A DNA stretch of 64,000 nt from Mucilaginibacter tundrae. Its GTDB lineage: Bacteria; Bacteroidota; Bacteroidia; Sphingobacteriales; Sphingobacteriaceae. Each line of letters starts with the position of its first letter. The first letter of the stretch is position 1. Where the stretch lies: positions 1-64,000 of the forward strand of contig NZ_JACCBZ010000013.1 in NCBI RefSeq assembly GCF_013408825.1. Direction: 5' to 3'. Below are positions 1 through 9,132 of this stretch, piece after piece. A model generated the notes under the pieces. That model ran no database searches. It saw only the letters and a list, made by a program, of their open reading frames with translations, and had not been told where the DNA came from. A program made the translations under genes and the position numbers.

Positions 1-243
1 ACAGAAGCTGTACTATGTGGCATCTGGCAGGAACTCCTAGGCCTGGAAAAGGTCGGTGTCAATGATAACTTCTTTGAAATCGGCGGTGACTCGATAAGTA
101 TAATCAGATTATTTCAGCGATTAAATAAACACTTCGGAAAAATAATGAATGTTTCTGATCTCTTTAAACATAATTCCATTCAATTACAAGCTGCTGCAAT
201 AACTGGGAAATTTACCCCTGAAGACCAACAAATTGAAGTTTAA
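1..243 (+). CDS. NRPS C-terminal carrier-protein domain (partial)
   Basis: The frame is open from the first base, so only the last 80 residues are in the window. They form a peptidyl carrier protein domain: the core motif FFEIGGDSI is present, with the phosphopantetheine-accepting serine at residue 31 of the fragment, followed by the usual helices. The gene ends about 45 residues after the domain with no thioesterase, so product release must depend on another protein. The hydrolase gene two genes downstream (1458) or the stand-alone condensation domain (2365) are candidates by position. The glycosyltransferase gene starts 29 nt later on the same strand. The domain call is firm; the modules upstream are unseen. 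Confidence 0.85.
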   Translation, partial: TEAVLCGIWQELLGLEKVGVNDNFFEIGGDSISIIRLFQRLNKHFGKIMNVSDLFKHNSIQLQAAAITGKFTPEDQQIEV

Positions 244-272
244 CAAATTAAATAATGTGATCAGTAGAAGTC

Positions 273-1406
273 ATGACAAAAAAAATTAAAGAGAAGGCAG
301 TTATTAATTGGATATCCGGTGCTCCTGTCTCTGAAGCAAAATTTGCATTGCTAATTCCGCAGTATAATGAGTCTTCCAACAGCGATATGGACAAACGGCT
401 TATGTATTTTAATAAAGTAGCTACAAAATACAAGGATGTTATCGACGTCATACTGATAGATGACGGATCAACTGATAATAGTTTAGTGAAAATCCTCCAG
501 TATTATAATGAGAATATAGCACGATTTTACCTAGCGTCAGTCAGGCCCAATGCTAAAAAGGTAGGTGCACTTCATTTGGTGGCTCAAAATATTGCTAATG
601 AATTTGTTATTCTTTCTGATTTCGATACAGATATAGATGACCCTGGAAAAGTGCTAAAAATGATTGAGGAAATGCAGGGGAATGACAGTTTAATGGGCTG
701 TTACTTCCGAATGATGCCATATGAGGGCGATGGTCATGTGTTCTATTTTCAGCAGCTTGAATACTCGCTGATCAGAAGTCTGTATCAGTTCCATGTTAAA
801 GAACGTACAGTTTTAGTAATGCCAGGGGCAGGATGCTGTTATAAAAGAAAAATACTTTTATCAATTTATCAGGAACATAGCGGGCTTCATAGCGGCGAGG
901 ACAGGGAAGCTACCCAAATAGGACATCGGTTAGGGTACAAGGCATTGTATGCCAGTCATATAAGGACACTTACCAGGCCGCCGCTGTCGCTTAAAGCATT
1001 GATAAAGCAACGCGTACGCTGGAATTTAGGGTATCTGGAGACTTTTGATAAAGAAAAGAAGTATTATTTTCAACAAATATCTAAATTTTCAAGAGTGGGT
1101 ATAAGGGCCTTATTTGATGGTGTAATACTATTTTTCCTTTGCATGTTTCCTTTCCTGGTATTCTCACTGGCCATTGTTAATGTAACTTATTTGATAGTAC
1201 TACTGCTGACCACCTATTGTCTCTGTTTAGTTTGGTGCCTGAATCTAATGCTTATCGCCCCGGGTGAAACTAACGAATTAAAAGGTAAAAGACTGTCATT
1301 GATCCTACGGTATCCATTTATGAAACTTACTGTCGATTATTTGAGCTGGATGGGTGCCCTGTTGAAAATGTTTAAAAATAAAAGGGCAATGTCAGCCGGT
1401 CTTTAG
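273..1406 (+). CDS. Membrane glycosyltransferase, family 2 (processive type)
   Basis: This 377-residue protein has a GT-A glycosyltransferase domain followed by membrane segments. Visible motifs are the nucleotide-binding LIDDGSTDNS near residue 62, a DxD-like DFDTDID near residue 117, a GEDREAT acid motif and QRVRWNLG, which matches the QxxRW signature of processive GT2 enzymes such as chitin and cellulose synthases and NodC/PgaC. Strongly hydrophobic stretches at about residues 280-335 are probable transmembrane helices. It lies inside a peptide-synthetase cluster, so it may glycosylate a peptide or lipopeptide, perhaps with an N-acetylhexosamine, because a LmbE-type deacetylase is encoded downstream. 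The sugar and the acceptor are inference; the family assignment is solid. Confidence 0.8.
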   Translation: MTKKIKEKAVINWISGAPVSEAKFALLIPQYNESSNSDMDKRLMYFNKVATKYKDVIDVILIDDGSTDNSLVKILQYYNENIARFYLASVRPNAKKVGALHLVAQNIANEFVILSDFDTDIDDPGKVLKMIEEMQGNDSLMGCYFRMMPYEGDGHVFYFQQLEYSLIRSLYQFHVKERTVLVMPGAGCCYKRKILLSIYQEHSGLHSGEDREATQIGHRLGYKALYASHIRTLTRPPLSLKALIKQRVRWNLGYLETFDKEKKYYFQQISKFSRVGIRALFDGVILFFLCMFPFLVFSLAIVNVTYLIVLLLTTYCLCLVWCLNLMLIAPGETNELKGKRLSLILRYPFMKLTVDYLSWMGALLKMFKNKRAMSAGL

Positions 1407-1457
1407 TACTGGTATTCATTAATACATCATTCACCAATAACCTAATCACAACAATAA

Positions 1458-2336
1458 ATGAAAAGTCATCATCTGTTAAGTTTTTTAATTGCCCTAAACA
1501 TATTTAGCGGTTACAATTGCTCGGCCCAAAATAGTTCACCATTGACAACCGTAGCCATTGATAGTACGAATTATGGACAGAACGACAAGGCAGGGAAATA
1601 TTATAACATTCGCGGCTTCAAAATGTACGTAGAACAATATGGAACAGGCGTACCACTCTTACTTATTCACGGGAATGGCGGTTCTATTAATAGTTTTAAA
1701 AACCAAATTCCTTTTTTTGCTGGGAAATACCGCGTTATTATTGCTGATAGTCGCGCGCAGGGGCGTTCGGTGGATTTGACTGATTCGCTTAGTTATGAAA
1801 TGATGACCGACGATTATGCTGCTTTGCTCTCGATATTAAAAATAGATTCCGCCAATGTAATTGGTTGGAGCGATGGCGGTATAATAGGCTTGATGCTCGC
1901 AATGAAATATCCCGAAAAAGTGAAGAAGTTAGCCGTTAGCGGGGCAAATCTATGGCCGGATACATCAGCGATAAACCCCGACGTCCTACAACTGGTGAGG
2001 CCTGATTACCTGAGACTGCTAAGTAATAATCACAAGACTTCTGAGGAAAAAAATTCCGAAAAGCTACTTAGGTTATTATTTGAAGAACCGAATATACAAG
2101 TGGACAGTCTCAGTAGAATTCAATGCCCCACACTGGTGATCGGCGGGGATCACGATATTATTAAGGAGAAACATTTGATGCTTATAAGCAATCATATAGC
2201 CAGATCATACTTATGGATAGTGCCAGGATCTGGACACAGTGTGCCTGTTGTCTTTAAAGATTTTTTCAATAATGTTACCTACTCTTTTTTCACTAAAGAT
2301 TACAGAACAATTACCGGGGATAAAAGATTTAATTAA
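1458..2336 (+). CDS. Secreted alpha/beta hydrolase
   Basis: The 292-residue product starts with a hydrophobic signal-like segment ending near a Cys-Ser-Ala-Gln, so it is probably exported to the periplasm. The mature part has an alpha/beta hydrolase fold: the oxyanion segment LLIHGNGGS, the nucleophile elbow VIGWSDGG (G-x-S-x-G), a late acid in LVIGGDHDII and the histidine in PGSGHSVP. The catalytic triad therefore looks complete. It sits between the glycosyltransferase and the condensation-domain gene in a same-strand run, which suggests a role in hydrolysing or releasing the cluster product, or in self-protection. Substrate cannot be read from sequence. Confidence 0.8.
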   Translation: MKSHHLLSFLIALNIFSGYNCSAQNSSPLTTVAIDSTNYGQNDKAGKYYNIRGFKMYVEQYGTGVPLLLIHGNGGSINSFKNQIPFFAGKYRVIIADSRAQGRSVDLTDSLSYEMMTDDYAALLSILKIDSANVIGWSDGGIIGLMLAMKYPEKVKKLAVSGANLWPDTSAINPDVLQLVRPDYLRLLSNNHKTSEEKNSEKLLRLLFEEPNIQVDSLSRIQCPTLVIGGDHDIIKEKHLMLISNHIARSYLWIVPGSGHSVPVVFKDFFNNVTYSFFTKDYRTITGDKRFN

Positions 2337-2364
2337 GCTCAGGCTAAATATAAAAGCTAATAAT

Positions 2365-3765
2365 ATGATTATCAGTAATGCCAGTTACGCACAGCGCAGA
2401 GAATACATGCTATATAGATTAAGAGATGATCATTATCCTTTTAATATGCAGCAGCACTTTACGATCACCAATTTTGAAATCGATAGATTTCAGAATTTTA
2501 TCGACTTTATAATTAAACGTCATGAAATTTTAAGAACTACTTTAGTGCTTCATGGAAATATATTAAAACAGATCATTCATGACCCGGAAAAATTTAAAGT
2601 TAAATATCAGTATTTTGATCTTAAACCCCTAGATGATAAGGCTCAGGAAGACTTTGTAAAGAAGCAAAAGGCATTTCAAAAATGTCTTTCGTTTAATTTC
2701 GAATTAGGGCCCATGTTCAGGATTATTGTTTTTTCAATAACAAATACTCTTCACGTAGTTTTGATTACCGGGCACCACGTTGTATTTGACGACTATTCTT
2801 TTAAAATCTTTAACAGGGACCTGCAATTGTTTATGTCCGAGACTGATAGAACTTTAACAAAACCTATTTATCCGGATATGACTCAATATCGATTTTTCGC
2901 TGAATGGGAAGAGCGTTTAATTCAGAGCGAAGATGGCCGTCGCTACAAGGAATATTTTCTAAATGAGATGCGTTCGGGTATTCCTAAATTCGAAATCATA
3001 CCAGTTGAAAGACGAGAATTACGCGACCGATTATATTTAGAGCGTATCGCTGAAGTCAGAAAAAAAATGGAGTCCATTAAACATATTGACCTGAATGTAC
3101 TGGCACCTGTGGTACGCAGGATAAGCGGTGAAGATGGCGGATTGATTACGTCTTATTTCGATTTGGAGATAAAAGAAGGTTTATGGAATCTTAGTCGGGA
3201 TCAGAATATTTCATTATCGTCTCTTTTTATTGGTTTTTTTATAAAAATGCTCAATAATGCTTCAGGACAGATCGGATTTGCAGTTGACGTGCCTGTAAGC
3301 CATCGATACAGCAAGACATATCAGAATACGATTGGCTGGCTGGCAATGCAAGGTCTTTGCTTTCTCAAGATAACGGATGATATGGATTTGTGTCAGATTT
3401 CTAAATATGTAAATGAACGATTATTTGACCTTTATGAGAACAGTATCTTTCCAAGCGAATTGATCGGGTCGCACGAAACGCCTGTGGTGGGAGGGGATAT
3501 GCCGTTTTTTTTCAATCTTTCCTATATTGACGGCAGGCTCGAAAATGTAAAATTAGACGAATGTATATATACCGACTATGGAGCTACATGCCACCAGCAA
3601 CTGGCTTTATTTATATCTGTATATGACAATGCTATCTCTGTAGACCTATCTTATAATAATCTCCTGTTTGATATTGCACAAATGAAACAGCTTACCGCAG
3701 AATACAATGGCTTACTCCGGCTATATGCTTCCAGTCATCTTACTTTATTAAAGGCAAATTTATGA
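2365..3765 (+). CDS. Stand-alone NRPS condensation domain protein
   Basis: The open frame extends back to 2239, but that part overlaps the hydrolase gene, so the ATG at 2365 is preferred, giving 466 residues. The protein is a single condensation domain, starting with a typical N-terminal segment (SNASYAQRREYMLYRL) and carrying the active-site motif HHVVFDD at residues 137-143. This matches HHxxxDG except that the final glycine is aspartate. The second histidine is the catalytic residue in this family. Length fits one whole C domain without adenylation or carrier domains. It may catalyse a trans condensation or release step on the upstream carrier protein. The stop overlaps the start of the next gene (ATGA), which indicates translational coupling. 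Confidence 0.8.
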   Translation: MIISNASYAQRREYMLYRLRDDHYPFNMQQHFTITNFEIDRFQNFIDFIIKRHEILRTTLVLHGNILKQIIHDPEKFKVKYQYFDLKPLDDKAQEDFVKKQKAFQKCLSFNFELGPMFRIIVFSITNTLHVVLITGHHVVFDDYSFKIFNRDLQLFMSETDRTLTKPIYPDMTQYRFFAEWEERLIQSEDGRRYKEYFLNEMRSGIPKFEIIPVERRELRDRLYLERIAEVRKKMESIKHIDLNVLAPVVRRISGEDGGLITSYFDLEIKEGLWNLSRDQNISLSSLFIGFFIKMLNNASGQIGFAVDVPVSHRYSKTYQNTIGWLAMQGLCFLKITDDMDLCQISKYVNERLFDLYENSIFPSELIGSHETPVVGGDMPFFFNLSYIDGRLENVKLDECIYTDYGATCHQQLALFISVYDNAISVDLSYNNLLFDIAQMKQLTAEYNGLLRLYASSHLTLLKANL

Positions 3766-4559
3766 TTACAATAGAACGTGTTTCAATATATATAGTCGCT
3801 CACCAGGACGACTGGCAGCTTTTTATGAACCCGCAGGTGGGACAGGATATAAATGACAAACGGTGTAAAACCATCATCATTCATACAACAGCCGGAGATG
3901 CCGGAAAAGGAAAGGCGTACTGGAAAGCCAGGGAATACGGGGCTATAGCCTCTGTCCGCTTCAGCCTTTCCGCAAACAGGATGATAAAGAGGGTAGACGA
4001 AGCTGTTCAGATCAATGGGAGGTTTATCCACCGCGTTACAAACGGAAACTGTGTCTGCTATTTTATGCGTATTCCAGACGGAGGCTATAAAGGCGCGGGG
4101 TTCAAAAAGTATAATTTTCAAAGTCTTGAAAAACTTCGGACGTTTAGTAAAGCCATCGATACAGTTGATAAAAATCTTACTTATGAATCATGGGAGCAGT
4201 TGGGGCATACCGTAAATATGCTGATTGAGAAAGAAATTGAAAGTGTAGGTGACAATGTAGTGCTTAATATGCTGGATTTTGACAGAACACTAAATCCCAA
4301 AGATCACTGTGATCATCTCAATTCTTCTCTTTTACTGACGGCAACATCGGCTTATGAAAAATTCCCTAAAAGAGCTTTCCTTACTTATTGTACTTTTTTC
4401 AAAGATGAAAATCTTATTGGGGAGGAACTTGTGCGTAAGGTTGGTATGTTTACTGCTTATGATTATGCGCTTTACGAAAAAAACGGGCATTCCACCTTCA
4501 CTGAAAGTGCTGAGTATTTTGTTTGGGCTACCAGAAGATCCTTTTTTCGCAACCTTTAA
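3762..4559 (+). CDS. LmbE/PIG-L-type deacetylase
   Basis: The 265-residue protein belongs to the LmbE-like zinc deacetylases that remove acetyl groups from N-acetylglucosamine-type substrates (mycothiol, bacillithiol and teicoplanin pathways). The N-terminal motif is AHQDDW at residues 13-18, a variant of AHPDDE in which H14 and D17 should bind zinc and D16 act as base. The glutamate is replaced by tryptophan. Further signatures are TTAGDAGKG and the late DHCDHLNSS, which supplies the third metal histidine. The start codon overlaps the condensation-domain stop by four bases. Together with the GT2 gene it suggests an amino-sugar is added and deacetylated on the peptide product; that pathway is inference. 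Confidence 0.75.
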   Translation: MITIERVSIYIVAHQDDWQLFMNPQVGQDINDKRCKTIIIHTTAGDAGKGKAYWKAREYGAIASVRFSLSANRMIKRVDEAVQINGRFIHRVTNGNCVCYFMRIPDGGYKGAGFKKYNFQSLEKLRTFSKAIDTVDKNLTYESWEQLGHTVNMLIEKEIESVGDNVVLNMLDFDRTLNPKDHCDHLNSSLLLTATSAYEKFPKRAFLTYCTFFKDENLIGEELVRKVGMFTAYDYALYEKNGHSTFTESAEYFVWATRRSFFRNL

Positions 4560-4620
4560 GTAGTTTATTTGTAAATACGGAAGTGACAAATCTTGCAATA
4601 TTAATGTAGGATTAACAACG

Positions 4621-4646
4621 AATAGGGCAACAACTGTTGCCCTATT
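4621..4646. terminator. Intergenic hairpin between convergent genes
   Basis: A perfect inverted repeat (arms of AATAGGGCAAC type, 11-12 bp, loop of 2-4 nt) lies between the deacetylase gene and the oppositely oriented regulator gene. It has no clear T-run on either side, so it may be a weak bidirectional terminator or only an mRNA 3' end stabiliser. Confidence 0.5.
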
Positions 4647-4689
4647 ACACTCACTAAACATACTCAAACCACCACTAACGTGGGAGTAA

Positions 4690-5370
4690 CTAATTAAGAG
4701 ACAATTGGTCAACAGATATTATGTTGTGATTAATAGCATATTTAATCAACCCCACAATGCTTTTGACTCCAAGCTCTTCTTTTAAATATTGTTTCATTTT
4801 TTCTATCGAACTTACACCTAAGCAGATTTCGTCAGAAATCTCGGCCGTAGTTTTCTCCTGCCAAAGCAGCACCAGTAATCTTTTATGTTTGTCAGAGATA
4901 CTGTTTATAGGTTCGGGTTTTCTTGCTGCATTTGTTTTCCAGTATAGCGCTTCCGTAAATAAGATGTTCTGGTAAATCTTCTTGTGATGGGCACATCTCA
5001 AAGCGAATATCAGCTCTGCTGGTTCGGACGTCTTTGAAATACACCCATAAATGCCTGTATCAATCAGCCGCCCAATAAGTCCCGGATCTTTGCGGTTAAT
5101 TATTAATACAGTTCTGATATTTGGAAACTTAGTTTTCATGTTCTCAAGAAATGTGATAGTAGTCGATATCGAAGAGAATACGTTGATTAAAAGAACATCA
5201 ATTTGACAGGTATCCTTTAATGTTTTAAATAGTTCTTCTGATGTTCCTACATCTATCAATACATTTAAGTCATTTGTATTATTGATTAAATTAACAATAG
5301 CTTTTCTTATTAAGGTGTCTTCATCGAGAATCGCCATGTTTATAGAATTGCCGGTTGCGCTGTCTTTCAT
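4690..5370 (-). CDS. LuxR-type regulator with degenerate receiver
   Basis: The 226-residue protein has a receiver-like domain (about residues 10-130) and a C-terminal LuxR/NarL helix-turn-helix (about 155-220, with TTAEISDEICLGVSSIEKMK as the recognition region). The acidic pocket DED (residues 16-18) and the late lysine in CISKTS are present. However, the phosphorylation aspartate is replaced by Asn63 in IDVLLINVFSS, and the usual Thr/Ser after strand 4 is missing (VLIINRK). It is therefore probably an atypical receiver not controlled by phosphorylation. It is convergent with the peptide-synthetase genes and lies downstream of the outer-membrane receptor gene on the same strand, so either could be its target. 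Confidence 0.75.
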   Translation of the reverse strand: MKDSATGNSINMAILDEDTLIRKAIVNLINNTNDLNVLIDVGTSEELFKTLKDTCQIDVLLINVFSSISTTITFLENMKTKFPNIRTVLIINRKDPGLIGRLIDTGIYGCISKTSEPAELIFALRCAHHKKIYQNILFTEALYWKTNAARKPEPINSISDKHKRLLVLLWQEKTTAEISDEICLGVSSIEKMKQYLKEELGVKSIVGLIKYAINHNIISVDQLSLN

Positions 5371-5483
5371 AAGGTGGGTATTTTAGGCTTAGGTATATAA
5401 ATTTCAATTATGTTTAAGCTATCTGGCTTAACGATAGGTCAGGCTTGTTGATTTTTTAACCTTGCTGCCCTGAAAATAAGTGG

Positions 5484-7895
5484 TTAATGTAAACGCTCAT
5501 TTTCTTCTTTCGAGCCTATATCATGCGACTGAGTTGGATTTGAATTACTGCCAAAGGAATAACTGAATGTTAACCGGAAATTTCTGGAGTCATCTCTATA
5601 GAAATATTGTGTATCAATATTTTGATATTTCACAGTACTCACAGTTCCGTTCTGATAGAATATATCGTTAGCACTGAAACTGATTTTACCTTTATTTTTT
5701 AATACTGATTTCTGCAGCCCAAGATTTACACCAGAAAATGAGTTTACAGTCATAAATTCATTTAAAGAACCCGAAGTGTAAAAACCATTGACCTCTGCTT
5801 TAATTGATGAGGATAGCTTTATATTCAGGTCTAAATTTACCTGATAGCTGAACTTGTCCTGATCATATGTGCCGCCAAGATAGCTTGTATTATATTTATT
5901 ATAAATTCCCTGAACGTCACCATAACCACTTATCCCGGACCCTAATGTCAACGGAATATTCAGCTCGGTCACAATGTTATTATGTACGCCTAAATTATCA
6001 GGTTGAGTATAAGTGATATCGCCAATTTGCTCAGGAGCCTGTTCGTAAATAGTATTTGTAGTGCGGCTGTAGTTAACGGATAGGAAATAAGCATTTTCAT
6101 AATGCAGTGTTAACTTTGCAGTGTTGGTGACCTGCGGTAAGAGCCCCGGATTTCCTTTACTATAGGTAAGCGAATCTATGTAATATGAGAAAGGGCTCAA
6201 CAAAACAAATTGCGGACGATCAACTCGTCTGCTGTATGCAAAATTCAAGTCCCATTTAGCGTCGAGTTTTTTACTTAATAGTATGCTTGGAAATAACTGG
6301 AGATACTTCCTGTTTAGCACCGTATTACCTTCCAGCTCGCCATTGGTCGAAGTGTTCTCTGCCCTTATTCCAATCTGGTATTCAAATGTTTCATATTTCT
6401 TACCCAGGCTTACGTACGCTGCCTGCACAGCCTCATTGTATTTGAATTGATTAGTTTGAGCGGTGTCTACAATATTGTTCCTGGTAAATAACAAATTATT
6501 GTTAATGTCAACCTTAGATATCTTGAAACCGACGTCTAACTTTGCACCCCCGGGAAATGGATGCGTGTAATTTGCTTTTAATGTATAATAATTCAATGGA
6601 TTCTGGCCCAATTGGTAATAACTGGTATTGCTCGTAGGAATATTGATATTTTCAGTATTTGTATACTTATAATCAGAGTAATCCAGATCGGTTGTGAATA
6701 GATTTCCTATAGTATCAATTTTGTAGGTATAGTTTAAATTACCCGTTAAATTAAACCTGTGAATATTAGTAAGGTTCGTGGTAACGAAACTGTCTATAGG
6801 GCTATTGGTGTGCACATTGTTTTCATTGGTGTAAGTCGTTGATGTGCCATACCCGTTTCGCTGATTTCCTGCGATTAAGATGCCAATAGTGCTTTTCTTA
6901 TTAATTTGGTAATCGGTTCCAAAACGATAATTGGTGGTGTTATAAAAATATGGGTATGAATTTTTCTGAATAAAAATGTCATCACCGATAACTCGATCAT
7001 AGTTATTTACCTCGAAAACGTTGCGGTGAAGAAAGTCTACGTTGCCAAAAAAGTCCCATTTTGTTGTCTTGTAGCTTAAATTCAGTGATCCGCTGTAACG
7101 GTAATAAGCATGATCATTGGAGTTAACGTCTTGTTGGCTATAATAGCTGTAACCAGAACCTAATATATAAGAACCGGTAAGCCCGTATTTCTTGTTTTTT
7201 TTCAGTACAAGATTTATTATACCAGCACTGCCGGAAGCATCATATTGTGCCCCGGGATTGCTGATAACCTCAATCTGGTCTATATTGCTTCCAGGGATAT
7301 CCTTTAACAGTGCTTCCATATCTGTGTAAGGAGACGGTTTTCCGTCAATCATGATAACGACGCCTGTTTTACCCGCCAGACTAACATGGTCATCCACAAT
7401 AATTACACCCGGCACTTTTTGTAATAATTCTAAAGCTGTTGCACCGGCACCGGTCGCGCTATTAGAGACATTAACCACCAGTTTATCGACCTTTTGCTCA
7501 ATAAACGGACGAGACGCGACAACATTCACCACGTTTAGCATCTTTTTATCAGTAAGCAAAACAATTGGCGCATTAACCATCACATTTTGCTTTCCCACCC
7601 CGATGTTTTGAAGCAGGTATTCCAGGTAGCCTACTGCAGTGACCCTTATTTTATAAACGCCCGAATCAAGCCCAACAAAAGAAAATTTGCCGGTAGAGTC
7701 GGACCCGGTTGATTTAATGGCACTGGAATCATTCTGTTTATACAGTTGCAAGGTCGCATAGCCGACCGGCAGGTGCTGCTCGTTCCTGATTTCCCCGGAT
7801 ACAGATACCTTATTCTGCGCGAACGCTGTAAATCCCATACCCGATAGGGTTAAGGCTAATATACAATTGACGACTCTGAATCTTACTGTTGACAT
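5484..7895 (-). CDS. TonB-dependent-receptor-like outer membrane protein
   Basis: The 803-residue protein has a signal peptide (cleavage after FTAFAQ), then a carboxypeptidase-regulatory-like beta-sandwich (about 28-110, VSGEIRNEQHLPVGYATLQL), a plug-like region (about 135-235, with VPGVIIVDD and GSAGIINLVLKKN), and a long beta-barrel with alternating aromatic strands, ending in a strand rich in F and S. This is the outer membrane beta-barrel family of Bacteroidota, related to SusC/TonB receptors but shorter. No TonB box is obvious. The substrate is unknown. It is divergent from the LytS-like kinase gene at 8100, and such pairs are often regulated together. It could export or take up the peptide made by the upstream cluster. 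Confidence 0.8.
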   Translation of the reverse strand: MSTVRFRVVNCILALTLSGMGFTAFAQNKVSVSGEIRNEQHLPVGYATLQLYKQNDSSAIKSTGSDSTGKFSFVGLDSGVYKIRVTAVGYLEYLLQNIGVGKQNVMVNAPIVLLTDKKMLNVVNVVASRPFIEQKVDKLVVNVSNSATGAGATALELLQKVPGVIIVDDHVSLAGKTGVVIMIDGKPSPYTDMEALLKDIPGSNIDQIEVISNPGAQYDASGSAGIINLVLKKNKKYGLTGSYILGSGYSYYSQQDVNSNDHAYYRYSGSLNLSYKTTKWDFFGNVDFLHRNVFEVNNYDRVIGDDIFIQKNSYPYFYNTTNYRFGTDYQINKKSTIGILIAGNQRNGYGTSTTYTNENNVHTNSPIDSFVTTNLTNIHRFNLTGNLNYTYKIDTIGNLFTTDLDYSDYKYTNTENINIPTSNTSYYQLGQNPLNYYTLKANYTHPFPGGAKLDVGFKISKVDINNNLLFTRNNIVDTAQTNQFKYNEAVQAAYVSLGKKYETFEYQIGIRAENTSTNGELEGNTVLNRKYLQLFPSILLSKKLDAKWDLNFAYSRRVDRPQFVLLSPFSYYIDSLTYSKGNPGLLPQVTNTAKLTLHYENAYFLSVNYSRTTNTIYEQAPEQIGDITYTQPDNLGVHNNIVTELNIPLTLGSGISGYGDVQGIYNKYNTSYLGGTYDQDKFSYQVNLDLNIKLSSSIKAEVNGFYTSGSLNEFMTVNSFSGVNLGLQKSVLKNKGKISFSANDIFYQNGTVSTVKYQNIDTQYFYRDDSRNFRLTFSYSFGSNSNPTQSHDIGSKEENERLH

Positions 7896-8099
7896 AATGA
7901 GCTATTTAATGAAACAAATATGTCGGGAATGGAATCTGAAAAAAAAAGTGATTGGTGAAATGCCTTTTTTTGTCCGCCAATAAGGAAGTTTAAAGAACAA
8001 CTCTTGAATTCAAAGAAATGAGCCGTTTGCGGATGAAATTCGGGCGGCGGCGGATTTGAATTTCAAAATAATTTTTATAATGTTAATTTAGATGGATTT

Positions 8100-9128
8100 A
8101 TGAAACGAAAATTAATCATAAAAATTCATATCGCTTTTTGGACACTGTTCATTACGCTAGGTATCTTGTATAACGTCGCCGAACATAACAACTTGAAGGT
8201 AACCTATGAGCTATATATAAAGGATTTATCTGACCCGCTGACTTGGATAGGCTACGGACGGACAATACTTAGCTGCTATATTAGCCTTTGGCTGTTTAAT
8301 TTTCTCTTTTCACGGAAACTTTATTTTCTTGGTATTCTTTCAATAGTCCTTTTAATCAATTTTGATATTTTTTTACGTTATTCGATTGAACAACTATTCG
8401 TCGGACCGCTCTTTAATATCTGGCAATTTCAGCAGGGGGTAAACATAGAACAATATTATATGGACACTGTATTTTACAGTGCAATGGGTATATTTTTATG
8501 TTTCGTGTTAAAAATTATAAATGACTTCTTTATCAATGAGCAGGTAACCCAGGAAAAGATTAGTATGGAACTACAGTTTTTGAAATCCCAGGTTAATCCT
8601 CATTTCTTATTCAATTCTTTTAACAATCTTTATGGATTGTCGCTTTCAGACCCGCAGAAAACGCCAGATGCGATCTTAAAGCTGGCTGAACTGACAAGAT
8701 ATATGATTTATGAAAGTAATGAAGTCAAAGTAACATTATCGAAGGAAATAGCTTATCTTAATAACCTGATAGCGTTACAAAGACTAAGGTACGAAGAAGA
8801 CGTTTATATTGATTTTGATTCGGTTCCCCAACTGGACGAATACACGATAGCTCCGCTTTTATTAATATCTTTTGTTGAAAATGCGTTTAAACATGGTGAA
8901 GTTAATGAGTCCGAAAGCCCGGTTATCATATCGCTGACAATTGCAAAGAATATCCTCTGTTTCTACGTTGCAAATAAAATCAATCACCGAAATAAGGATT
9001 TTTCAGGCGGAATTGGGTTGAAAAACGTTCGCCGGAGGCTTGAGTTGCTTTATCCAGGTAAATACGATTTACAAATTTCTAATGATGGTATGAGTTATCA
9101 CTCCACCTTAAAGCTTACCTTATCCTAG
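8100..9128 (+). CDS. LytS/YehU-type sensor histidine kinase
   Basis: The 342-residue protein has about four hydrophobic helices in the first 140 residues, then a short coiled segment and the His-kinase domain typical of LytS/YehU proteins. The phosphorylated histidine is H168 in the motif VNPHFLFNSFNNLYGL. The ATP-binding part follows, with the N box FVENAFKHG and a G box in GGIGLKNVRRRLELLY. There is no separate periplasmic sensor domain, so the signal is probably sensed within the membrane. It lies 4 nt from the LytTR regulator gene, so the two form a two-component pair. A T-rich leader precedes the ATG at 8100. Confidence 0.9.
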   Translation: MKRKLIIKIHIAFWTLFITLGILYNVAEHNNLKVTYELYIKDLSDPLTWIGYGRTILSCYISLWLFNFLFSRKLYFLGILSIVLLINFDIFLRYSIEQLFVGPLFNIWQFQQGVNIEQYYMDTVFYSAMGIFLCFVLKIINDFFINEQVTQEKISMELQFLKSQVNPHFLFNSFNNLYGLSLSDPQKTPDAILKLAELTRYMIYESNEVKVTLSKEIAYLNNLIALQRLRYEEDVYIDFDSVPQLDEYTIAPLLLISFVENAFKHGEVNESESPVIISLTIAKNILCFYVANKINHRNKDFSGGIGLKNVRRRLELLYPGKYDLQISNDGMSYHSTLKLTLS

Positions 9129-9132
9129 CTAT

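Noticed and set aside
2239..2364. Earlier start of the condensation-domain gene
   Set aside because: It would overlap the hydrolase gene by about 100 nt and adds 42 residues with no similarity to the domain; the ATG at 2365 fits better.
4332..4712. 126-residue minus-strand frame over the deacetylase end
   Set aside because: It is antisense to a gene with clear metal-binding motifs and spans the intergenic hairpin.
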